The position numbers were made by a program, and so were the translations under genes. The notes beneath the pieces were generated by a model. That model saw nothing but the letters and a program-made list of their open reading frames with translations. It was not told where the DNA came from and did not search any database. From Leptospira_A soteropolitanensis (GTDB lineage: Bacteria > Spirochaetota > Leptospiria > Leptospirales > Leptospiraceae), in NCBI RefSeq assembly GCF_026151335.1, contig NZ_JAMQPP010000007.1: a DNA stretch of 64,000 nucleotides. One strand, given 5' to 3'. Shown here piece by piece: positions 51,409 to 59,530 of the stretch. Each line of letters begins with the position of its first letter. Position 1 is the stretch's first letter.

Positions 51409-53268
51409 TTAAAAAACCAGATCCACTCTTTCAAAGCCACGAAGGGAATTCCCCACCAGGATTTCATCCGCTTCTAACAAATCTGATTGGAAAAGTAGGG
51501 TTTCTTTTACCCATCCCTTTCGGATGAGTGCTTCTCGAAACACACCGGGAAGACCTCCTGTTTCGAGTGAGGGGGTATACCAAAACTTCCCTTTTCTAAG
51601 AAATAAATTTCTAATGTTCGTTTCTAGAATTCGGTTTTCCTGATCAAACAAAATACAATCGTCAATAGATTTGGTTTTACATTCTTCTAGTATCTCATTA
51701 TAAAAGGATCTGTTTGTTGTTTTGTGGTATAAAAATAAATCCTTTGAATCGACGGGGCGACTAGCAAGTCCCAATCGAATGGTGGGGCGTTTCTTTGGTT
51801 TCGAAAAATTAAATTTCTCTCCACGAAATTCTCCCCTTTCTCCGAGTAACAAACGAAGACGTAAGGTCGTGTCATGGGAACCATCGGTGAGAGTTTTTAA
51901 AGTGGCTTCTGCTTTTTGTTTAGAAAAGGGAAAACCAAGACGATTTGCCGTTTGTTCCATCCTTTCTAAGTGAAGTTCTTTTAAAAAATAATGCCCCTTT
52001 CTGAATCGTATTGTTTCCAATATCTCAAAACTGGAAGGAATTGGGTTTGTGATGAATTTTAATTTTGATAGGCATTCCAAATATTCTGCCTCGGCATCGG
52101 AAAGAACGGTAATTCCACTTCCCACTCCATAGTTTCCTTTCCATAAATTCTCATCTTTTTTTAGATATAAGGTCCTTATGGAAACATTGGATCGAATCCA
52201 AGGGACACCATCTAACATTTCTGAGACGAATAATGATCCTGTATACAATCCTCTATTTGTATTTTCCAATTCTCGTAAAATTTCAAAGGATCTTTTTTTC
52301 GGAGCTCCAATCACAGAACCAGAAGGAAAAAGCGCCATTAGGATGGGATACCAGGCAAAAGCATTTCTTAATTTGGCTTCTACCTTGGAAACCATCTGCC
52401 AAACTGTTTCTAGACCTTTCACTAAAAAAAGATCTGTCACTTGAACTGTTCCTTGTTTGGCGATCCTACCTAAATCGTTTCGATACAAATCAGTGATCAT
52501 TACATTTTCTGCTCTTTCTTTGTCAGAGGATTGGAGTTTTATTTTGTAATCTTTATCTTGTTTGGATGTGAAACCGCGAAGGATTGTTCCTTTCATGGGT
52601 TCTGTTTGGATTTTTTCTCCTTGGACTTCAAAAAATAATTCTGGTGATAGAGATAGAGTTCTTGTTTCTGAAAAAGGATAATAGACAGAGTATTTTGTTT
52701 TTTGTTTTGTTTTTAGGGATTGGTAGTATAAAAACATATCCCCTTCGATTGAAAGCGAAACGGGAAAACATAAGTTTAATTCGTAACTTTCGCCAAGTAA
52801 AAGAGCCTGCTTTGTTTTTTCAAAACGTTCCAGATAAGTTTCTTTATTCCATAAGACAGAACTATTTTTTAATTCCATTTTCCCAAAGTGGAGAGATGAC
52901 GGATTGGGATACTTAATCCTTTTTTTCCTTTTATAAATGGAATACTGGAGGAGAGGTGTCCCTTCTGGAAGAGGAGAATGGTTTAGATCCAAACCTTCGA
53001 TAAAAAAGTATCCAAGTTCGAAAAAAAAGGCACCACATGGATAAAAACCTTTTTCTCTAAGATCGTCTAACTTGGATAAGTTGTTTTCTATTGTTTCTGC
53101 GACTGGTTCTGTCTTTGCGTAGAGGATTTCTACTTCCTCTTGTAAATCAAAATACCAATCGCAAAGGGTATAACCTGGTTCTGAGTTGGAATCTTCCCAG
53201 AGAAATCCGCCAATATCACGGTATTCATTCTCAAAAGATTCCCAAGTAACTTCTGAAACTTGTATCAA
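51409..53268 (-). CDS. PabB-PabC fusion: aminodeoxychorismate synthase component I and lyase
   Basis: The 619-residue protein joins two folate enzymes. Residues about 1-410 are a chorismate-binding PabB domain; TEPMKGTILRG, GSVIGAPKKRSFEILRELE and WKGNYGVGSGITVLSDAEAEYLE are the catalytic and chorismate-binding motifs. From about 415 a class IV aminotransferase (PabC) follows, FEILETIRFRKGHYFLKELHLERM, with the PLP-binding Lys in LYHKTTNRSFYNEIL. Together they convert chorismate and glutamine-derived ammonia to p-aminobenzoate. A separate pabA glutaminase is not in this window and must be elsewhere. The next gene, 53265, overlaps by four bases and is upstream in the same operon. Confidence 0.9.
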   Translation of the reverse strand: MIQVSEVTWESFENEYRDIGGFLWEDSNSEPGYTLCDWYFDLQEEVEILYAKTEPVAETIENNLSKLDDLREKGFYPCGAFFFELGYFFIEGLDLNHSPLPEGTPLLQYSIYKRKKRIKYPNPSSLHFGKMELKNSSVLWNKETYLERFEKTKQALLLGESYELNLCFPVSLSIEGDMFLYYQSLKTKQKTKYSVYYPFSETRTLSLSPELFFEVQGEKIQTEPMKGTILRGFTSKQDKDYKIKLQSSDKERAENVMITDLYRNDLGRIAKQGTVQVTDLFLVKGLETVWQMVSKVEAKLRNAFAWYPILMALFPSGSVIGAPKKRSFEILRELENTNRGLYTGSLFVSEMLDGVPWIRSNVSIRTLYLKKDENLWKGNYGVGSGITVLSDAEAEYLECLSKLKFITNPIPSSFEILETIRFRKGHYFLKELHLERMEQTANRLGFPFSKQKAEATLKTLTDGSHDTTLRLRLLLGERGEFRGEKFNFSKPKKRPTIRLGLASRPVDSKDLFLYHKTTNRSFYNEILEECKTKSIDDCILFDQENRILETNIRNLFLRKGKFWYTPSLETGGLPGVFREALIRKGWVKETLLFQSDLLEADEILVGNSLRGFERVDLVF

Positions 53269-54101
53269 AACTCCATCTTTTGGAGAGCCTCTAACGGATA
53301 GTTGAGGTAAACCGTCGTTGTTTTTTTACTAGTTTGGATATCGAAACATTCTAATGGATCAAGTCCTAAGTTATAAAAACCTTCATCAATCATCGCAATC
53401 CCAAACCCAGCACTTTCTTTTTCATCCAAAAAGTCAGGCCTGAAAAATTCTGCAGAGTTTCCCTGTTTGGCAAGCTCCGCATGTCTTTCTCTACTTTTGC
53501 GAATTCGATTTAAATCCATCCCCATAATGGGGGAATCATTTCTGATTCGAATGTAGACAGAGGTTGGTCTGATTTCAATTTTCATTGAAATTTTTAGATC
53601 ATACTTTTTTACTTTTTCTCTAACTATGTTTAAGAATTCTTTTTCGTCGATGGAGAGGTTGTGTTTTTTTGATCTTTTTTTGTCTGATAAAGTTAGAATT
53701 TTTTGAACCACTTTTTTGATTTTATCAGGAACAATGTAACGTTGCATTGCATCTCGAAGTGGTTCTGTTTCTAAAATAATGTCGAGTAATTCTTCTGCTT
53801 CTTCTTCTGGAGTTTGCCCCTGTGCTGTGAGTTTATTCAAAAGTTCATCTTGAAAAATCACAAAACGTGTGTTTGCTTTTACAGCATTTAAGAGGGCCTC
53901 CATTAGACCGCTAAACAAATGAAATGAAGTGAGTGGATTTGCGCCAACTCGGTTTAATATTCCTTGAACTACTTCATTGACGATATCCCTTGTAGACTTG
54001 GTGAGCCCTTTTAGTTCAAAATGGAAATAGTCCTTTTGAATCAACTCGTCCAAGTTTTCGATGATTTCGGTGCCTTTATATTTGATTTTCTCGTTTCCCA
54101 T
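53265..54101 (-). CDS. Divergent GHKL-ATPase-like protein
   Basis: This 278-residue protein contains segments reminiscent of histidine-kinase-like ATPase domains: SGLMEALLNAVKANTRFVIFQ (N-box-like, with E and N), SVYIRIRNDSPIMGMDL (G1-like), and KESAGFGIAMIDEGFYNLGLDP (G2-like). In between lies a 100-residue charged helical insert (EEEAEELLDIILETEPLRDAMQ and LSDKKRSKKHNLSIDEKEF). It has no kinase dimerisation His and no receiver. It may be an ATP-binding regulator or a decayed kinase. It overlaps pabBC by four bases. ATP binding is uncertain because the glycine motifs are weak. Confidence 0.65.
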   Translation of the reverse strand: MGNEKIKYKGTEIIENLDELIQKDYFHFELKGLTKSTRDIVNEVVQGILNRVGANPLTSFHLFSGLMEALLNAVKANTRFVIFQDELLNKLTAQGQTPEEEAEELLDIILETEPLRDAMQRYIVPDKIKKVVQKILTLSDKKRSKKHNLSIDEKEFLNIVREKVKKYDLKISMKIEIRPTSVYIRIRNDSPIMGMDLNRIRKSRERHAELAKQGNSAEFFRPDFLDEKESAGFGIAMIDEGFYNLGLDPLECFDIQTSKKTTTVYLNYPLEALQKMEF

Positions 54102-54188
54102 TGAGGTTCGCTAAACTTTTATGTTAAAAAAACGGGAAAACAGGGTTTTGTAAACCAGTTTTCATTTCCGTGACAAAGGATTGTGTCC

Positions 54189-54431
54189 ATGAAAGAATTC
54201 CTTTTAAAAACTCCAGATTTGGGCGATACAGAAAAGATCGAATTGGTTCGTTGGCTCCGAAATGTTGGTGATTCTGTTTCCCAAGGAGACGAAATGGTCG
54301 AACTTGTCACCGACAAAGCCGCTTTCCCCGTGGAATCACCCTATTCAGGAATCCTAAAAAAAATCATCATAAAAGAAGGATCGGTAGTGAAAAAAGGAGA
54401 TATCCTCGGAATCATGGATATTAACGAATGA
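54189..54431 (+). CDS. Free-standing lipoyl/biotinyl-attachment domain protein
   Basis: The 80-residue protein is a single lipoyl domain: LGDTEKIELVRWLRNVGDSV, VELVTDKAAFPVESPYSGIL with the acceptor K43, and VKKGDILGIMDI. Acidic residues around DKA are typical of lipoyl rather than biotinyl domains. No 2-oxoacid dehydrogenase or glycine-cleavage gene is beside it, so it must work with a partner elsewhere, or act alone as a lipoate carrier. AAAGGA lies eight bases before the ATG. It overlaps the metallophosphoesterase gene by four bases. Confidence 0.85.
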   Translation: MKEFLLKTPDLGDTEKIELVRWLRNVGDSVSQGDEMVELVTDKAAFPVESPYSGILKKIIIKEGSVVKKGDILGIMDINE

Positions 54432-55291
54432 AAATCCTGCATATTTCTGACTTACATTTCCCGAAGAAACTTCCTTTGTTTTCTCTTCGTGGAAAAGCCA
54501 TTGTCGGATACCTCAGCTATCGGTTGAGACGAAAATCAAAACATCCACTTGTATTGATTTCTGCTATGGTGGATGCTATTAGTAAATTAGAATATGATGC
54601 ACTCATCATCTCTGGTGATTTGACAAATGTTTCTCATCCAGGTGAGTTTGAAAATGCAAAAGAAATTTTACGTCCTTTGCTTACGGAAAAAACATTTATC
54701 ATTCCAGGAAACCACGATCGTTACCACAAACGAGCACTTGGACCAAACCCCTTATTTGAAAAAACATTTAGTGAGTGGCTTGGGAACCCTCTTGATCCAA
54801 AATCATACATTCGATCCAAAAAAATTGGCGGGAAACTTTTTGTTGGTTGGGATTCGAATTATGCCATCCCTCGGATCACGGCCAATGGTTACGTGTCTCC
54901 AGAAGTGATTGATAAAACTCTTCGCCTTGTTACAGAACCTTATATCTTAGTATGCCATCATCCACTTTGGAATCCTTCGAGCGAAATTGAATCCAAAACG
55001 CACCGTATGACTAACAGAGCTGAGGTGGTCGAGAAGTTAAAAACCAATCCACCTGAGTTGTATTTACATGGTCACACACATACCAATTGGGTCAAACTTC
55101 CGGGACCTGAGACTAGATTTCCAATTGTGAATTCTGCTTCCAGTACGAGACTCTCTGACGGAAACCATGAATGTGGGTTTCACCTGATTGAGATACAAAA
55201 ATCTACACATTACCGTCGTTTTATTTATTCCGAAGACAAATTCATTGAGACTAGTCCGATTTTTTACGAAGAGTCGGAAGGGGTTATCTAA
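54428..55291 (+). CDS. Calcineurin-like metallophosphoesterase
   Basis: This 287-residue protein has the metal-binding blocks HISDLHFPK, ISGDLTNVSHPGE, IPGNHDRYHK, and the later VCHHPLWNP and LHGHTHTNW (D, N and H ligands). The order and spacing match the calcineurin-like superfamily with two metal ions. There is no signal peptide. Relatives act on cyclic nucleotides, nucleotides or UDP-diacylglucosamine, but the substrate is not shown. It overlaps the lipoyl-domain gene by four bases, and mrp follows 11 bases downstream. Confidence 0.88.
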   Translation: MKILHISDLHFPKKLPLFSLRGKAIVGYLSYRLRRKSKHPLVLISAMVDAISKLEYDALIISGDLTNVSHPGEFENAKEILRPLLTEKTFIIPGNHDRYHKRALGPNPLFEKTFSEWLGNPLDPKSYIRSKKIGGKLFVGWDSNYAIPRITANGYVSPEVIDKTLRLVTEPYILVCHHPLWNPSSEIESKTHRMTNRAEVVEKLKTNPPELYLHGHTHTNWVKLPGPETRFPIVNSASSTRLSDGNHECGFHLIEIQKSTHYRRFIYSEDKFIETSPIFYEESEGVI

Positions 55292-55302
55292 AAGGACAAA
55301 CT

Positions 55303-56355
55303 ATGGCAAATTCAAAAATCGACTTAACAACGATCCAACGACAACTCATGCAGGTGAAACATCCTGAGTTAAAAAAAGACATCGTAAGTTTGGGGATGGT
55401 TGCATCTGTAACTCCTACAGATGATGGAATCGAAATTTTAATCAAAACTCCCAATGCAGATAGACGATTACAAATCGGACTCGAAGCACAAACAAGACAG
55501 CTCATTTCTAAAATCGAAGGTGCAGGTAAGGTCAAAATCAAATTTGAAGTAGACCAAAACCTAAAGATGGAAGATGGAAATCGTATCATCGGTGTTAAAA
55601 AGGTGATCGCTGTTGGATCAGGAAAAGGTGGAGTAGGAAAATCAACTGTCACTGCCAACCTTGCTTCTACCCTTGCACGTAACGGAAAGAAGGTGGGAAT
55701 TCTTGATGCGGATATTTACGGACCATCTCTTGGAAAAATGTTTGGAATCAACGGCCGCGTTGCATTAAAATCCGAAGAAGATAAAATTTATCCCATCGAA
55801 AAACATGGAATCAAACTCATATCTTTTTCTTTTCTTGTAACAGAAGACCAACCCGTCGTTTGGCGTGGACCCATGCTCGGAAAAGCCATTGAACAGTTCT
55901 TATATGATGTTGTCTGGGGGGAATTAGATTATCTTTTTATTGATTTACCTCCAGGAACAGGAGATGTCCAACTTTCACTGGCCCAACTCATTGATTTGGA
56001 TGGTGCGGTGATTGTGACAACTCCGCAAGAAGTGGCAGTTCTTGATGCAGGACGAGCAGCAGCCATGTTTAAACAAGTAAAGGTACCAATTCTTGGAATT
56101 GTAGAAAATATGTCTGGATTTGCTTGTCCTAAATGCGGCCATGTAACAGATGTTTTCTCAAAGGGCGGAGGGGAAAAACTCTCTAAGCAGGTGGGCGTGC
56201 CGGAACTCGGATCGGTTCCCTTGACTTTGGATGTTATGAGTTCCGGTGAATCTGGCAAACCGGCCTTACTTGACGCAAAAGAATCTCCCTTAAAAGAGGC
56301 GTATTTTCGCATTGCAAAAAATTTGGAAGACCAAATTGCTCAGTGGGAAGATTAA
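55303..56355 (+). CDS. mrp: Mrp/ApbC iron-sulfur carrier ATPase
   Basis: This 350-residue protein has an N-terminal MIP18-like (DUF59) domain (residues 1-90), then GSGKGGVGKSTVTANLA (deviant Walker A), LDADIYGPSLGKMFG, LFIDLPPGTGDVQL and GIVENMSGFACPKCG, where the CxxC binds an Fe-S cluster. It forms dimers and moves clusters to apoproteins. The N-terminal DUF59 fusion is common in bacteria. It precedes a UVR-motif gene by 47 bases. Standard length and motifs. Confidence 0.94.
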   Translation: MANSKIDLTTIQRQLMQVKHPELKKDIVSLGMVASVTPTDDGIEILIKTPNADRRLQIGLEAQTRQLISKIEGAGKVKIKFEVDQNLKMEDGNRIIGVKKVIAVGSGKGGVGKSTVTANLASTLARNGKKVGILDADIYGPSLGKMFGINGRVALKSEEDKIYPIEKHGIKLISFSFLVTEDQPVVWRGPMLGKAIEQFLYDVVWGELDYLFIDLPPGTGDVQLSLAQLIDLDGAVIVTTPQEVAVLDAGRAAAMFKQVKVPILGIVENMSGFACPKCGHVTDVFSKGGGEKLSKQVGVPELGSVPLTLDVMSSGESGKPALLDAKESPLKEAYFRIAKNLEDQIAQWED

Positions 56356-56402
56356 AAATCACTTGTTTCTTCTTCCATATTTCTTAGTCTAAAGGATATA
56401 CT

Positions 56403-57095
56403 ATGAATTTTGAACGCGGTTCCAAACCAAATCCTACAGGTAATTTAATCGCATACTGCCATGTATTCGGAGAAAACCCGATTGCGCCCGGTGGTAAAAT
56501 CATAGCATCCAACGTGGTGGTTAGTTTCTTAAAAATTGGGGACAACTACCCAGTGGTTACCTTTCCACCCGTGGCACTTCCTTCCAAAGAAGAGCTCATG
56601 AAGATTCTCTCTGACAATATTCATCTTTACGATGTAGTACAACTCCCTGATTTTCAAATGCCTGAGAATAAAGAATCAGCAAACCAGTACATACAAGAGA
56701 GAATGGAGCAATTCAATTCAATGGTAATGCGGTACGTTGAGTTTTGTAAGGCCAAAGAGAAAAAAACACAAACAACAAGCCTAACCGAACATCTAGAACA
56801 GGTGAGTGAACCATTGGAAACATTGGCAAGCCTTTCTCTAGAATTTAGGAATACTTCTGGAATTGCTAGGGAAGCTACTAGGCTTAAGATGGAACGTATT
56901 GTAGATTACTTCCATAACAACCATCCTACCCTTGATATTGATAATTTTAAAAAAGCTCTTTCTGTTCCAGGAAAAGTGGGTGATGAACTCATTGGACTAT
57001 ACATTCAAAAGTTTAATGCAATTCAAATTGAAAATTATGAAACAGCTTCCGATTTGCGTAGACGCATTTTGGAAATTGAATCATCTGCTCATTGA
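56403..57095 (+). CDS. UVR-motif protein
   Basis: This 230-residue protein has an N-terminal beta-rich part (LIAYCHVFGENPIAPGGKIIASNVVVSFLKIGDNYPVVTF) and helical middle (ESANQYIQERMEQFNSMVMRYVEFCK). It ends with AIQIENYETASDLRRRILEIE, a UVR motif of the kind in UvrB, UvrC and McsA. UVR motifs mediate protein-protein contact. No cysteines or nuclease motif are present. Function is unknown; it may regulate a protease or repair complex. The next gene starts 50 bases downstream. Confidence 0.78.
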   Translation: MNFERGSKPNPTGNLIAYCHVFGENPIAPGGKIIASNVVVSFLKIGDNYPVVTFPPVALPSKEELMKILSDNIHLYDVVQLPDFQMPENKESANQYIQERMEQFNSMVMRYVEFCKAKEKKTQTTSLTEHLEQVSEPLETLASLSLEFRNTSGIAREATRLKMERIVDYFHNNHPTLDIDNFKKALSVPGKVGDELIGLYIQKFNAIQIENYETASDLRRRILEIESSAH

Positions 57096-57114
57096 TTCTT
57101 AGGAAAAAAATTTC

Positions 57115-57142
57115 TTGACCAATTCTATCTAACCTCTATCCT
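57115..57142 (+). promoter_or_regulatory. Possible promoter before the GGQ-factor gene
   Basis: TTGACC (57115-57120) and TATCCT (57137-57142) are 16 bases apart, with the ATG at 57146. The -10 ends only three bases before the ATG, so either the start site lies inside the gene or this match is chance. Weak. Confidence 0.25.
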
Positions 57143-57145
57143 CAA

Positions 57146-57532
57146 ATGCCCTTAACCTTTCCCGTTTCTGTTGAAAAGAATTTATCGCTACAGAGACGGA
57201 TGGAAGTACTAGGAATTACTGAAGCAGATCTTTATGAACAATTTGTAAAAGCTAGCGGCAAAGGCGGCCAAAACGTAAATAAGGTTTCTACTGCAGTGCA
57301 TTTGGTTCATAAACCTTCGGGAAAACAAATCAAATGTTCTATTTATCGTACTCAAGGTCTCAATCGTTATAAAGCGAGAGATTTATTATGTTTGGAATTG
57401 GAAAAAGAAATGGATCCTTCTAAAACCAACTCCAACTTAAAGAAACTGCGAAAGAAAAAACAAGATAAGTATCGTAAATCTTTGAAGAAGAAGTTGGAGA
57501 TAGATAAAAAGGAATGGAACGGACCTATGTAA
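57146..57532 (+). CDS. GGQ-containing release-factor-like ribosome rescue protein
   Basis: This 128-residue protein contains SGKGGQNVNKVSTAVHLVHKPSG, the GGQ motif (GGQ near residue 40) that enters the peptidyl-transferase centre and hydrolyses peptidyl-tRNA. It lacks the codon-recognition domains of RF1/RF2 (about 360 residues) and has a basic C-terminal tail (SNLKKLRKKKQDKYRKSLKKKLEIDKKEW), as in ArfB/YaeJ and C12orf65-type rescue factors. It should release nascent chains from stalled ribosomes. It overlaps the SpoIIE gene by 19 bases. Confidence 0.87.
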   Translation: MPLTFPVSVEKNLSLQRRMEVLGITEADLYEQFVKASGKGGQNVNKVSTAVHLVHKPSGKQIKCSIYRTQGLNRYKARDLLCLELEKEMDPSKTNSNLKKLRKKKQDKYRKSLKKKLEIDKKEWNGPM

Positions 57533-59442
57533 CAACTATTTTCATTGTTCTTTTTTTTCCTTTCTGTTTTGTATCTTGTTTTGATTCACTTCTTCCTTAT
57601 CAATCTGTTAAATGGGCCCTCGGATGGGAATACCGCTTCCTCACGGAAGAAGAGTTAGTTCATTTTAGTCCAGGGATAGAAGACCTTTCTTTAGAATACG
57701 AGCCGTATTCTATACCTTATGTGAGTTTAGAAAAAACTGGTCCCAAATATTTATCAGCTCGAATCCGTTTTCGTGAATCTATGGGATATAAGGAGCCATC
57801 CTTATTGTTACATGGGCTTATTAATTTTTTTGATGTTTACTGTGGAGAACAGAAGTTACAATCGCAGTTTTTTTACTCCGTGAATGATACTGGTCATTCA
57901 AATCAAAAATTAAAAATTAATTATAATCGAAGTTTTGTGCCAATCATTTTCCTCCCTAAAGAATGTTTAGGTAACTATGTGTATATCGTATTTTTTTCAG
58001 AAGGAATTCTGCCTATTGGTTTTTCTGAACCACCTCTTCTCGGGGATCCAACCGAACACCACAAAGCCATCGCCAATAGAAGTCAGTCTTTTGCCTCTCT
58101 AGGATTTTTCTTTTTGGTCCTCGGTTTATTTTCTTTTTATCTTTTTGAAAGACGAAAGAAAAAACAGCTACTTGCTTTTACTTGGTTTTCTTCTATATCG
58201 GGAATACACTTTTTATCACAGTCTGGATTTTTCGGATTATTTTATTATGATTCGATCTTTCCTAGTTTTATCATTTTTATCCTTACTTTGTTTTTAATTC
58301 CGATTAGTTGTTTGTATTTTTTTGAACAATTGGTTGGCGGAGGAAGATGGAATTTCATAAGGATGTTGTGGCAGTTTCATGTTCTGTTTTCTGTTGTGAT
58401 TCTTGGTTTGGCATTTATAGAAACTATTTCCATGTCTTTGGCAATTTTAACTTTTGTTTGGTTGTGTTTGCCAACCCTTGTCATACAGATCATTGTGGCC
58501 TGGGGGCAAGTAGTTGCAAGAAAACCGAAAGCCATTTTACTTGTGATTGGTACATCCGCATTATTTGTCCTAAATGCACACGATATTTTGTCATCCCTTG
58601 GGTTTTTGCATTCTGTTCCAAGAGAATCGCACTGGGGTTTTTTTATTTTTGTAGTATGCCTCACACTTTATGGAGAAAATTTATTTCGTAATTCCGAAGT
58701 AAAATACGGGACTTTACAAAAAGAAATAGTTACCGCCGCAAGAATTCAAAGTGCCATTCTACCTCCTTCCGTTCCCAACTGGGAACAAATGGAAATTTCT
58801 GTTCATTACCAACCTTCTCATGAAGTAGGAGGTGACTTTTACGACTTTCAAGCATTAGGAAGTAAGAGATTTGGAGTTTTAATTGCTGATGTGGTGGGGC
58901 ATGGACTTGGTGCTTCCATTATTGCTTCATTATCCAAATTTGCTTTTTTTCAAGCATACAGGCATTGGGCAAATCCTTCTTTTTTACTTTCTGCAATGAA
59001 CGAGTATTTGGTGAAAAAATCTTTCGGACGATTCACAACGGCGACCTACTTTTTTATCGATTTCGAATCTCATAAATTTATAGTTTCAAGTGCCGGTCAC
59101 CCGTCTTTTTTTCATTGGAAAGCAGAGGCAAAAGAACTTGTGGAGATCAAACCCAAAGGAAAGCCTCTTGGTATATTACCTGGTCTTACATACGTTGAAG
59201 AAGAATATACATTTCAAAAGGGAGACCAATTTTTATTTTATACGGATGGGTTAACCGAGGAAGAAAATGCAGACCGGTTGGAGTATGGTGAAAAACGACT
59301 TGCTAAATCCTTTTTAGAAACGATCGCCAAACAATCCCTCGATTCTATGGCAAATATTCTAGCAGACTTTCATTATTTTACGGGACTTTCTCAAGCTCCT
59401 CATGATGACATCACAATTATTTATTTACACGTGAAGGAATAA
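57514..59442 (+). CDS. Membrane-bound SpoIIE/PP2C-type serine phosphatase
   Basis: The 642-residue protein has an N-terminal signal or lipobox region (VLFFPFCFVSCFD) and a beta-rich extracytoplasmic domain (about 25-180). Seven membrane segments (about 190-400, e.g. LGFFFLVLGLFSFYLF and HVLFSVVILGLAFI) follow as in 7TMR-DISM proteins. A linker EIVTAARIQSAILPPSVP leads to a SpoIIE domain with HEVGGDFYDFQALG (two metal-binding Asp), GVLIADVVGHGLGAS and FYTDGLTEEENADRLEYG, and DDITIIYLHV at the end. It probably dephosphorylates an anti-anti-sigma (STAS) protein in response to an outer signal. The RsbW-like kinase lies 8 kb away. groEL converges downstream. Confidence 0.9.
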   Translation: MERTYVTTIFIVLFFPFCFVSCFDSLLPYQSVKWALGWEYRFLTEEELVHFSPGIEDLSLEYEPYSIPYVSLEKTGPKYLSARIRFRESMGYKEPSLLLHGLINFFDVYCGEQKLQSQFFYSVNDTGHSNQKLKINYNRSFVPIIFLPKECLGNYVYIVFFSEGILPIGFSEPPLLGDPTEHHKAIANRSQSFASLGFFFLVLGLFSFYLFERRKKKQLLAFTWFSSISGIHFLSQSGFFGLFYYDSIFPSFIIFILTLFLIPISCLYFFEQLVGGGRWNFIRMLWQFHVLFSVVILGLAFIETISMSLAILTFVWLCLPTLVIQIIVAWGQVVARKPKAILLVIGTSALFVLNAHDILSSLGFLHSVPRESHWGFFIFVVCLTLYGENLFRNSEVKYGTLQKEIVTAARIQSAILPPSVPNWEQMEISVHYQPSHEVGGDFYDFQALGSKRFGVLIADVVGHGLGASIIASLSKFAFFQAYRHWANPSFLLSAMNEYLVKKSFGRFTTATYFFIDFESHKFIVSSAGHPSFFHWKAEAKELVEIKPKGKPLGILPGLTYVEEEYTFQKGDQFLFYTDGLTEEENADRLEYGEKRLAKSFLETIAKQSLDSMANILADFHYFTGLSQAPHDDITIIYLHVKE

Positions 59443-59443
59443 A

Positions 59444-59474
59444 AAAGGCCTTGGGTTTATACTCCAAGGCCTTT
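59444..59474 (-). terminator. Intrinsic terminator of the groESL operon
   Basis: AAAGGCCTTGG (59444-59454) pairs perfectly with CCAAGGCCTTT (59464-59474), an 11-bp stem with a 9-base loop. On the minus strand a run of T follows the stem (CCTTTTTTATT), so it ends groEL transcripts about 57 bases after the stop. On the plus strand it is followed by G, so it is not a good terminator for the SpoIIE gene. Confidence 0.9.
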
Positions 59475-59530
59475 GGGGGCATTCGATCGTTTGGACAAAC
59501 CAATCTATCGAAGAAAAATGTGCGGATGAT

